A stretch of 55,790 nt of DNA from assembly GCA_937960435.1 (NCBI GenBank), contig CALGPN010000054.1, forward strand, positions 1 through 55,790. Reading direction: 5' to 3'. The notes under the pieces were generated by a model, which did not search any database, was not told the DNA's origin, and saw only the letters and a list, made by a program, of their open reading frames with translations. Both the position numbers and the translations under genes were made by a program. This stretch comes from an uncultured Desulfosoma sp. Its GTDB lineage: Bacteria > Desulfobacterota > Syntrophobacteria > Syntrophobacterales > DSM-9756. Of the stretch, positions 43,980 through 51,178 are shown piece by piece (position 1 is the first letter of the stretch; every line of letters begins with the position of its first letter).

Positions 43980-44692
43980 TGCACCCCATCCACATTGCGC
44001 AGGATGATCTTCTTAAGTCGTTCGAATTCGGCTTCGTCCACAATGCGTTCTCGCCGAAGTTCCTTGAGCCTTTCCAGATCTGTCAGAACCTGACCCATGG
44101 CCTCCCTTGGGCCCGCGGGAACGTCCAAAGGAAGGGCTCGACCGGGAACCCAGACCATCCGGCGCCGAGCTTTGGGGTCGGTCTTATCCGGACCCCATGG
44201 CGTTTCCTCCGCGCTCGGGGCGTCACGGCCCTGCGTATGAGCCTCCCCCTCCAGCTGCTGCAGCCGAAGGTAGGCTTTTTCCAGCTCCTCCAGAAGTGCC
44301 TGCCGTTCCCTCAGAATGCGGACTTTTTCGATGGCGTTTCGTGTGGAAACCGACACCTCATCAATGCGAAATGGTTTCTGGATGTAATCATAAGCCCCGC
44401 ACCGAATGGCCTCCACGGCCGATTCCAGACTCCCATAGCCGGTGATGATTAACGTGAGAATGTCGGGATAAAGCTGTCGAGCCTTCTTGAGAAGCGTCAG
44501 CCCGTCGATGCCGGGCATGTTGAGGTCTGTAATGAGGATGTCGAACGGCGAAGCTTCCAAGAGCTCCAAAGCTTCCTCACCGCTGGCGGCCACGGACAGC
44601 TCTGTATCTGCCTCACCGATGGCGTCTTTGAGCACATCCCGATAGACTTCATCGTCGTCGACAATCAAGATTTTGACAGGCCGATTTTCCAC
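43976..44692 (-). CDS. Response regulator with SHOCT-like C-terminus
   Basis: 238 residues: receiver domain with Asp56 (ILITDLNMPGIDGLT), TGYGS and Lys near 107 (YIQKPFR), a coiled coil (about 120-150), a polar linker, and a C-terminal LERLKELRRERIVDEAEFER motif typical of the SHOCT domain. No DNA-binding or enzyme domain. First gene of a five-gene run with overlapping ends (regulator, HD-GYP, PilZ, kinase). The upstream 105 bases (44693-44797) show no clear promoter. Confidence 0.88.
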   Translation of the reverse strand: MENRPVKILIVDDDEVYRDVLKDAIGEADTELSVAASGEEALELLEASPFDILITDLNMPGIDGLTLLKKARQLYPDILTLIITGYGSLESAVEAIRCGAYDYIQKPFRIDEVSVSTRNAIEKVRILRERQALLEELEKAYLRLQQLEGEAHTQGRDAPSAEETPWGPDKTDPKARRRMVWVPGRALPLDVPAGPREAMGQVLTDLERLKELRRERIVDEAEFERLKKIILRNVDGVQ

Positions 44693-44797
44693 ACTCCATC
44701 CTCACTCCGCGCCGCCCCGCCGCCCGCTGGTGGACTTCGTGACAACACCCCCCTCCGGCGCCGAAAATCGCCGGCGAAACACTTAAGGGGTCGCTTC

Positions 44798-45193
44798 CTA
44801 CACTTTGCCGTTCAGCAAGACCCCTGTCAACTCTTCCAGTTTTTCCCTGAGCTTCAAGATCTCTTCCGGGGGGATCTGACGGATGACTTCCCCACTGTCC
44901 TTATCCAGCACCCGCACCACCAGATCCCCTGTCTTCTCGTGCACCTGAAAGCTCAACTGAATGTTGTGTTCCTGCAAGTATTGCTGAACATCCTCCACCA
45001 CATCCCGGATTTGTTTTTTGTTAACAAGAACCATGCCGGACTCAGGAGATTTTTCCGCCTGCTGCATATCCGCGTCCGACGCCTTTTCGCTCCGCTGCAC
45101 AGGCTTCACGAGCGTCTGCGGCTTCCATTGCGGGTCATCCCTGACCCACAGGTCCGGTGCCACCGCCGTCACATTATCGATCCTCACATCCAT
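44798..45193 (-). CDS. flaG: FlaG family protein
   Basis: 131 residues. Polar N-terminus, then the FlaG domain: LQEHNIQLSFQVHEKTGDLV, VRVLDKDSGEVIRQIPPEEI and LKLREKLEELTGVLLNGKV. FlaG influences filament length and is usually next to fliD or flagellin genes, which are not here. It overlaps the upstream lipoprotein gene by 20 bases, so both likely depend on the sigma-28-like promoter at 45951. Confidence 0.92.
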   Translation of the reverse strand: MDVRIDNVTAVAPDLWVRDDPQWKPQTLVKPVQRSEKASDADMQQAEKSPESGMVLVNKKQIRDVVEDVQQYLQEHNIQLSFQVHEKTGDLVVRVLDKDSGEVIRQIPPEEILKLREKLEELTGVLLNGKV

Positions 45194-45848
45194 TGCCCTG
45201 ACCTCCCACCATCCATGGGGCCTCCCGCCCCGTTGTTTGATCTTTCTTGCCGGTGAAAAAAAAGGCTAGCTGACGAGCCATCCATCGACCGGTTTCGCGA
45301 TAATCCGCCGCTCCCCCCCCGGGAATCACATTCCAGAAAAGATCCACATCGGGACCCGGGAAAGACCGCCCTTTTTGGGTCACTTCCCAGAGAAGCGTTC
45401 CGTGCTCGGTGTCGAAAATGCGTACCGTGAGCTCGAGAACTGTGGGAAGGGCGCCCGAGCCGTCGTGAAACCTCTCGATCGTTCCCGTGAGGACAAGGGC
45501 GCAGTCGCTCCGCTCCGGCCCCGCATCGAAAGGCGGTTCACGCAGAGGCCCCGTCTCTTCCGCCACTGTCGGTGCCTGAAAGACGCCGTTTTGCGCCAAA
45601 CCTTGCCTGTAAATCTCCGCCAATGACGTCCCCAGCCTCTCCATCCCCTGAGGCCCGGCGAAGGGCAAGAGGCACAAACGTCGGTAGGCATAGGGAGCGT
45701 AAGGTCGCCAGGTGACGATTTCCGGAGGCGAAAGTTTCACCGTGCCGTGCCTTTGGAAATCGGGTCCCGTGGCACAGCCCCCAAGGAAAAGAAGCGCCAA
45801 AGCCACCACTGCCTGTAACCTTTGGCCTTGCATGACCTTTGTCAACAT
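45174..45848 (-). CDS. Putative outer-membrane lipoprotein in the flaG operon
   Basis: 224 residues from ATG 45848. A signal sequence ends in the lipobox LFLGGCATG. The body has RLCLLPFAGPQGMERLGTSL, CALVLTGTIERFHDG and TVRIFDTEHGTLLWEVTQKG, a fold pattern like the CsgG/TolB-N or FlgO/FlgT type of periplasmic domain. Function unknown. Start uncertain: TTG 45857 has a better ribosome site (GGAGGG), and GTG 45881 is in frame. Coupled to flaG, suggesting a flagellar role. Confidence 0.7.
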   Translation of the reverse strand: MLTKVMQGQRLQAVVALALLFLGGCATGPDFQRHGTVKLSPPEIVTWRPYAPYAYRRLCLLPFAGPQGMERLGTSLAEIYRQGLAQNGVFQAPTVAEETGPLREPPFDAGPERSDCALVLTGTIERFHDGSGALPTVLELTVRIFDTEHGTLLWEVTQKGRSFPGPDVDLFWNVIPGGGAADYRETGRWMARQLAFFFTGKKDQTTGREAPWMVGGQGNGCEDR

Positions 45849-45950
45849 TGGACACGCCAACGCCTCGTCCCTCCACAACACTCCCGTCCCGCACGGTCCT
45901 TCGACCCATAAGACTCAACTCAGGATAACGGAGAGTCTTTTTCACCTAGT

Positions 45951-45978
45951 AAATCGGAAGAACGGGGAAGAAACATGA
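45951..45978 (-). promoter_or_regulatory. Sigma-28-like promoter for lipoprotein-flaG
   Basis: Minus strand: -35 TCATGTTT (45978-45971), 12-base spacer, -10 TCCGATTT (45958-45951). Predicted start near 45944, roughly 95 bases before ATG 45848. Same architecture as the other three sigma-28-like sites. Confidence 0.6.
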
Positions 45979-45999
45979 GAGGTTTTTGCACAAAAGCGA

Positions 46000-46043
46000 G
46001 GGGGACATTCATCGAGGAAATTTTTGAGTTCCGAACGTCCCCC
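46000..46043 (-). terminator. Possible terminator hairpin after the hybrid kinase
   Basis: Minus strand stem GGGGGACGTTC / GAATGTCCCCC (11 pairs, one wobble) with a 22-base loop, about 50 bases after the kinase stop. No good T-run follows, so termination is uncertain. The rest of 45849-46094 holds the promoter above and no gene. Confidence 0.4.
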
Positions 46044-46094
46044 ATGAGGTGGGCCGTCGGTGCGTCGGTCCACAAAGGCTAGCGGAACACATTC

Positions 46095-47891
46095 TCAGCA
46101 CGAGAAGCGTTCTAGGATCTCCAAAAGCTTTTGGTAACTTAACGGCTTGGAACACACGAGATCCACACCGCGATGGCTCAAATCCTCATCTTCATATTGA
46201 GCCCCCCAGCCGCTGACCAAAATGACCGGAATCCGAGGACGACGAGCCCTGGCACGTTCGGCGATGTCCCAGCCGTTGACGTCCGGCATCCCGAGATCCG
46301 TCAGGATGAGGTCAAAGAATTGGCTGTCTAGAAGTTCCAGGGCCTTACGGGAATCATGCTCGGTCGTCACATGGTGGCCCATGAGCCGCAACATGTCCCC
46401 GAGGAGTTCCAGGACTTCCCGGTCGTCATCCACAACCAGCAAACGTTTGCGCACATTTCGGGGCGGACCAGCCTCTCGCCTCGCCTCCCCGTCCCTTTCC
46501 GCCTGGGCCTCTGGAAGGTTAAGAATAAATGTAGTTCCCCGGCCGGGATGGCTTTGCACCGTGAGGCGTCCTCCCCATCGCTGGATCAAACTCCAACAGA
46601 CGCTCAGCCCGAGACCCGAATTGCCCGCTCCTTTGGTGGTAAAAAAAGGCTCGAAAATTTTTTGCCGGGTCTCTTCATCCATCCCGATGCCCGTATCGCT
46701 CACCTCCAAAAACACCGCATCCTCACCGGCATACGACCGGAACCTCAACGTGCCCCCTCGAGGCATGGCGTCAATGGCATTGAAGACCAGGTTCGTGAGC
46801 ACTTCGCGAAAATCGGCACTGTGCATGGCCGCGCACAATCCTGGGGTCAAGTCTTTGACGATTTCAATGCACCGCCCCTGCTTTTCCAAAGCGTTCTTCC
46901 ACCGGGGCCGAGTCAAATCAAGGACGTCCTGCACCGCCTCGTGAATCACGGTCCTTTCCGCCTTCTCCTGGAGGCCGTGTTCCTTGCCCGTAAACACTTG
47001 AAGGCGCCGCACCACATGGGCTCCGTCGAGCACCGCTTGTTCAATGTTTTTTAATCGTCGTCGCACAGGAGCGGGCATCTGGGCAAGTTCTTTACTCAGA
47101 AGTTGGGTATTGCCCAGAATGGTCATGAGGATGTTGTTGAAATCATGGGCGACGCCGCCCGCCATGGTACCGAGGGAAGCCAGTTTTTCCGTGCGAATGA
47201 GCTGCTGAGAAAACGTTTTTTTCTCGCTGATGTCCTCGACAATGAAGAGAAATCGCGCAGCGTGCCCTTCGGGAAGCGCGATTTTGGAGACCGTCACACT
47301 TGCGGGGAATCTCCGCCCTTGACCGTCAATGAAGGTCTCATCACTTTCCCGGACACTTTCTTGGCTTTGCGCTTTTCGGAGAAGCCGTTGCAGAACCGCC
47401 GGCTCTTGGAAAAGCTCCGTGGCGGACCCCGTTTTCGCTTCCCTTTCGCTGCCGGATAACCACGATGCCAAAACGGGGTTCGCTTCCACAATGCCCCCGT
47501 GTTCATCCAAGATCCCGATCCCCTGAGGACTTTGACGAAAAATCTCAAGAAGGAGACACCGAGATAGATCCTCGGAACCTCGCGCATGCTTTTCAGCGGC
47601 TTTGTCATCTTTCGGTCCCGAAAAGTTTGGGCCGGATGCCTGAGGATCGTGGTTAAAATTTTTTGTCGAGCGTGTCGTTTGCTCTGAAAAACCGGGTCCC
47701 ACCAAATCTTTTTTGCCCGATCCGCTTCGGTCCGTCAGCGACTGTTTGAGAGAAAAATCAAACCCACTCCCGGTCGGATCTTGGAGCGAGGGGGCATCTG
47801 TTTTTAAAGAAGGTTTCAAAATCAGTCGGTCATGCCAAGGATCTTCCATGGTGAGCCTTTCTGCAGTGCCTATGGGTTTTTCCGGTTCCAT
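46095..47891 (-). CDS. Cytoplasmic hybrid histidine kinase (PAS-HisKA-HATPase-REC)
   Basis: 598 residues, no membrane segment. A polar, probably disordered N-terminus (1-105), a PAS domain (about 110-225, FRQSPQGIGILDEHGGIVEA), phospho-His in ASLGTMAGGVAHDFNNILM, the ATPase motifs LTNLVFNAIDAMPRGG, VSDTGIGMDEETR and GNSGLGLSVCWSLIQRWGG, then a C-terminal receiver (LLVVDDDREVLELL, LILTDLGMPDVNG). ATG 47891 has AGAGGGGG upstream. Signal and target unknown; it is divergent from the dsbC-like gene. Confidence 0.92.
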   Translation of the reverse strand: MEPEKPIGTAERLTMEDPWHDRLILKPSLKTDAPSLQDPTGSGFDFSLKQSLTDRSGSGKKDLVGPGFSEQTTRSTKNFNHDPQASGPNFSGPKDDKAAEKHARGSEDLSRCLLLEIFRQSPQGIGILDEHGGIVEANPVLASWLSGSEREAKTGSATELFQEPAVLQRLLRKAQSQESVRESDETFIDGQGRRFPASVTVSKIALPEGHAARFLFIVEDISEKKTFSQQLIRTEKLASLGTMAGGVAHDFNNILMTILGNTQLLSKELAQMPAPVRRRLKNIEQAVLDGAHVVRRLQVFTGKEHGLQEKAERTVIHEAVQDVLDLTRPRWKNALEKQGRCIEIVKDLTPGLCAAMHSADFREVLTNLVFNAIDAMPRGGTLRFRSYAGEDAVFLEVSDTGIGMDEETRQKIFEPFFTTKGAGNSGLGLSVCWSLIQRWGGRLTVQSHPGRGTTFILNLPEAQAERDGEARREAGPPRNVRKRLLVVDDDREVLELLGDMLRLMGHHVTTEHDSRKALELLDSQFFDLILTDLGMPDVNGWDIAERARARRPRIPVILVSGWGAQYEDEDLSHRGVDLVCSKPLSYQKLLEILERFSC

Positions 47892-48002
47892 CGTGCCCCC
47901 TCTTCGATTATCGTCCCAAATAGAGACGAACCTTAGGGAAAAAACCCATATCGCTCATGCTTCGGCTTATGCCATGATAAACAAGATCTTACAATGAAAA
48001 AG

Positions 48003-48031
48003 TTGTCACAATTAGGTTTCTTCGGTGACAA
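48003..48031. promoter_or_regulatory. Inverted repeat, possible operator
   Basis: TTGTCAC (48003-48009) and GTGACAA (48025-48031), a perfect 7-bp inverted repeat with arm centres 22 bases apart, about two helical turns, as for a dimeric regulator. Located in the AT-rich divergent region. Confidence 0.4.
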
Positions 48032-48098
48032 ATCTGTGAATTTAAAAACCTCGTCCAAAAACCGGCCGTTCCCTCGGCTGTTTGCATAAGCGTTGTCT

Positions 48099-48113
48099 CG
48101 GCACAAGTTTTGC
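48099..48113 (+). promoter_or_regulatory. Weak sigma-54-like site before the dsbC-like gene
   Basis: CGGCAC-AAGTT-TTGC: first -24 base is C not T, otherwise both boxes and the 12-base spacing fit. The predicted start is about 80 bases before the ATG at 48204. Could be chance. Confidence 0.35.
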
Positions 48114-48203
48114 GGTAGATTGCGCGACGATTTGTGCGAATCCCCCCTGGGAGGGACGACTCTTCCGCCAAACGATTCCATAAGACGGGGCAAGGAGAAA
48201 ATC

Positions 48204-48974
48204 ATGCGAATAAAGTCGGCAATGGTGATTTTGGTCCTGATTTCTCTCGGGCTCTTGGTTTCCCCTGCCCTCCGGGCGGCGGAGCCGAAAGACGCCTCCT
48301 GCCCCGATGCCGCCGCCGTCCAGGAAAAGGTTTCGGCGACCTTTGCCGGGCGCCAGGTCATGGTCAAAAAGGTGACCCCTTCCCCTATGCCGGGTTTGTG
48401 CCAAGTGCATGTGCTGGCCAGCGAAAAAAACCAGATTCTCTACACGGATGCCTCCGGTCGCTACCTCGTTTTGGGACAAATTCTTGACGCCCAAGACAAA
48501 AAGAACCTCACCCAAACCGCTCTGGAAGAATTGAACCGCTTGAGCCCAGAGGATCTGGAAACGCTCAAAGGGCTCGTGGCCTTCACCCTGGGGCCGGACA
48601 ACGCCCCAAAAACGCTCTATTTCGTGACGGACCCCCAGTGCCCCTATTGCAAGCAAGCTGAAACCACTCTGGAAGCCATGGCCTCCCAAGGCGTCCTCAG
48701 CGTGCGCTACGTCCTCTTTCCTTTACCCATCCACCCCGGAGCCCGCGAATCCTGCATCGCGCTCATTTGTGACAAGAAAGGCCACGACGAGTTTAAAAGC
48801 AATTACAAATCCGACAACCAATGTCCGGAAGGAACCGAAAAGATCGACGCCGTCATGAAATTCATGCAGGCGCACGGAATCGGGGGAACGCCCACGTACA
48901 TCTTTTCCGACGGCACGTTCCGCTCCGGCGTCATGGACCGCCCGGCCTTGGAGAACAAATTGACCTCGCCATAG
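48204..48974 (+). CDS. DsbC/DsbG-like periplasmic thiol-disulfide protein
   Basis: 256 residues. Signal peptide (MRIKSAMVILVLISLGLLVS, cleavage after RAA). An N-terminal DsbC-like dimerisation domain (VMVKKVTPSPMPGLCQVHVL, GRYLVLGQILD) precedes a thioredoxin fold with CPYC at 146-149 (DPQCPYCKQAE) and the cis-Pro loop GGTPTYIF (T229-P230). The CPYC centre is the DsbG form. Five further Cys (33, 66, 184, 189, 207) are unusual. ATG 48204 has AAGGAG upstream. The oligosaccharyltransferase gene starts 7 bases after its stop. Confidence 0.9.
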   Translation: MRIKSAMVILVLISLGLLVSPALRAAEPKDASCPDAAAVQEKVSATFAGRQVMVKKVTPSPMPGLCQVHVLASEKNQILYTDASGRYLVLGQILDAQDKKNLTQTALEELNRLSPEDLETLKGLVAFTLGPDNAPKTLYFVTDPQCPYCKQAETTLEAMASQGVLSVRYVLFPLPIHPGARESCIALICDKKGHDEFKSNYKSDNQCPEGTEKIDAVMKFMQAHGIGGTPTYIFSDGTFRSGVMDRPALENKLTSP

Positions 48975-48980
48975 GATGGC

Positions 48981-51125
48981 ATGAGCCCCGTGAGGTCTCG
49001 TCCGGCCGAAATTTCCCGATCCGCCCGAATCTGGGTCGTCTTGGGCCTGGCCGCCGCCGTCGCCGCGGCATTGTGGGTGCGCTTTGCCCCGTATCCACGA
49101 TGGACGCAGAATCGCGATCGGTGCTTTGTCCAGGGTGAACCCTTGCCCACAACGTTCGACGCCCCGTATTACATGCGCCTGGCCCGCGACGTGTTGGAAG
49201 GAACCTATGAGGCCCAAGACCCCTTCCGAGGGGTCCCGGACGTTCCGGCGCGGCCCCGGCCCGTCCCGCTCCTGAGCCTCCTCACCGCGGGAATCCACAA
49301 GCTCGGCGGCATGTCCATCCCCTGGGTCGCTCTGATCCTTCCGGCCGTTCTCGGCGCCCTTTCCGCGCTGTGCCTGTACATCCCGGCCCGAACCCTCATG
49401 AGCCCGCTCGGGGCGATCATCGCCTGTGCCGCTTTGGGCCTCTCTCCTTTTTTCGTGCACCGGACCAATTTGGGCCGTCTGGACACGGACAGCCTGAACG
49501 TCGCGCTCCCCGTCTTGGTCGTCGGATGCCTCATGAGGTTTTCCAACGCGCCACGGCGCGCCGGCCTTTGGCTCGCGGCGGCCTTGGCGGTGGTAGGAAT
49601 CCACGCGTGGTGGTGGGATCAGAGCCCGCAGACGCCGTTTCTTTTGGCGGCCGTCCCTCTTGTTGTGGCTCTCGTGAAACGACGCCGTCTGGACGGCGGG
49701 AAATACCTTTGCGCTGTTTTGGCCCTCATGGTCCTCGTTGCCGCCGCGGTTTTCGCCTTTAAAGGCCCCGCTCCTTTTGTGAAAGCCTGGCGCCTTGCCC
49801 ACGGGCAACTTTCTTACATGCTGGTAAAACAACCCCCCGGGGATTTTCCCAACATCGGGGTTTCCATCAGTGAGCAGGCTCGGCCGACTTTTGAAGAATT
49901 CGGCCGCACGGTGGCCGGTCATGCAGCCGTGCTGGCTGTGGCGGTTTTCGGCCTTGTCTGGCTTTTCATCAAGCAGCCGAGGGTTTTATTCTTTTTTGCC
50001 CCGTTGGTTTTTCTCAGTTTCGTCGGCTCGTTTTTCGCCCAGCGTTTGTCCGTTTTCGCCGCCCCTCTCGTCGGCCTGGGGTTGGGATGGGTCACCGACC
50101 GCATTCATCGGGGCTTGAGATCCCGAGCGGCCACCTCGCCGCTCCGGCAGGGGTTGTCGACGGCGGCGGCCCTCGCCGTGGGTACCCTTCTTCTCCTTCC
50201 GGCGTTTGGTAACACAGCCAAGACCATGCGGTGGCCGTCGGAAAATGCGCCGGTCGTCAACGCCATGGTCGAAGCGGCGCGGCGCACTCCGGAAAACGCC
50301 GTGATCTGGGCCTGGTGGGATCACGGGTACCACATTCAGTATTGGGCGCGCCGGGGCACCCTCGCCGACGGCGAAATCCACGGGGGAGAACTGGTGATGT
50401 ATCTGGCCATGCCGTTGGTCGCGAGGGATGAAAATTTCGCGGCCGACTTCATGATTTTTTTCAGCACCCGGGGTTTATCGGGCATTCGGGAATTTTCCCA
50501 GGCCAACGGCCTTTCGGCTGCACGCACCATCAAGGCTTTGAAAGCCCTGCTTTCCGCCGGTCCCGACGCCTGTGAACAAAAGGCCCAAGAACTGGGCCTC
50601 ACCCGGATCCCGGGCGAAAAGACCTGTCGCGGCTTTTTCTACCCCGATCCTCCACGCCCGGTTTATCTCTTTTTGGACCAGCTGCTTCTCAACACCGTGT
50701 ATTGGTGGTACTGGTTCGGCACCTGGGACCCGGAAACCCGAGACGGCATCCATCCGGTCTATCGGCCCATCTATCCCGTCGTCTTGGGAGACGACACTTC
50801 GCGGCGGGCGGCGGGCGTTGCGGGCGTCCATCTCCAACGGGGAGAACTCCATTGGGGCGATCGCGTTGTCCCTCTGGCTTCCCTCGGTGTGGTCGGCCGG
50901 GACGGAACCCAAACCGTGTGGCGCTACCGTGACGGCCCCGGGCCCCGTCTCGATGTGCACCAAGTCTTCTCCTTCGGGGTCCTTATGGACGGAGCGCCCA
51001 TGGACGAATCGGTCTTTCACCGCCTGTTTTTCGTCAACGAAGCCCCGGCCGGGGGCCGATTCCGCCGCATCTTCCAGAGGCCTTTTCTCTATCAGCTCTG
51101 GGAAGTCCTTCCCACACGACGCTAA
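48981..51125 (+). CDS. PglB/STT3-type oligosaccharyltransferase
   Basis: 714 residues. About 12 membrane helices (1-410) and a C-terminal periplasmic domain. Catalytic features of the STT3/PglB/AglB family are visible: an early Asp in TFDAPYYMRL (D60), the DxD of GRLDTDSLN (168-170), a TIxE-like SISE (295-298) and WWDHG at 445-449 (AVIWAWWDHGYHIQYW), the sequon-Thr/Ser binding motif. It would move a lipid-linked glycan to Asn on periplasmic proteins. Co-transcribed with the DsbC-like gene; no glycan-synthesis (pgl) genes are in the window. Acceptors unknown. Confidence 0.92.
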   Translation: MSPVRSRPAEISRSARIWVVLGLAAAVAAALWVRFAPYPRWTQNRDRCFVQGEPLPTTFDAPYYMRLARDVLEGTYEAQDPFRGVPDVPARPRPVPLLSLLTAGIHKLGGMSIPWVALILPAVLGALSALCLYIPARTLMSPLGAIIACAALGLSPFFVHRTNLGRLDTDSLNVALPVLVVGCLMRFSNAPRRAGLWLAAALAVVGIHAWWWDQSPQTPFLLAAVPLVVALVKRRRLDGGKYLCAVLALMVLVAAAVFAFKGPAPFVKAWRLAHGQLSYMLVKQPPGDFPNIGVSISEQARPTFEEFGRTVAGHAAVLAVAVFGLVWLFIKQPRVLFFFAPLVFLSFVGSFFAQRLSVFAAPLVGLGLGWVTDRIHRGLRSRAATSPLRQGLSTAAALAVGTLLLLPAFGNTAKTMRWPSENAPVVNAMVEAARRTPENAVIWAWWDHGYHIQYWARRGTLADGEIHGGELVMYLAMPLVARDENFAADFMIFFSTRGLSGIREFSQANGLSAARTIKALKALLSAGPDACEQKAQELGLTRIPGEKTCRGFFYPDPPRPVYLFLDQLLLNTVYWWYWFGTWDPETRDGIHPVYRPIYPVVLGDDTSRRAAGVAGVHLQRGELHWGDRVVPLASLGVVGRDGTQTVWRYRDGPGPRLDVHQVFSFGVLMDGAPMDESVFHRLFFVNEAPAGGRFRRIFQRPFLYQLWEVLPTRR

Positions 51126-51178
51126 CCGACAGTCCTCAAAGTGTCGCGGCGTTCGTCAGGATCGGGCGCAGTCTTTTT

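Larger units (their letters stand above)
47892..48203. other. AT-rich divergent intergenic region
   Basis: 312 bases between the minus-strand hybrid kinase and the plus-strand dsbC-like gene, clearly richer in A and T than the surroundings. It contains a 7-bp inverted repeat (48003-48031) and a possible sigma-54 site (48099-48113), both listed separately. No gene seen. Confidence 0.7.

Noticed and set aside
44754-44774. Hairpin CCGGCG...CGCCGG downstream of flaG
   Set aside because: Short stem with no T-run; not enough to call a terminator.
48723-49922. Long open frame on the minus strand (about 399 codons)
   Set aside because: It lies fully opposite the dsbC-like and oligosaccharyltransferase genes, has low-complexity Gly/Arg/His-rich composition and matches no family; typical of antisense frames in GC-rich DNA.
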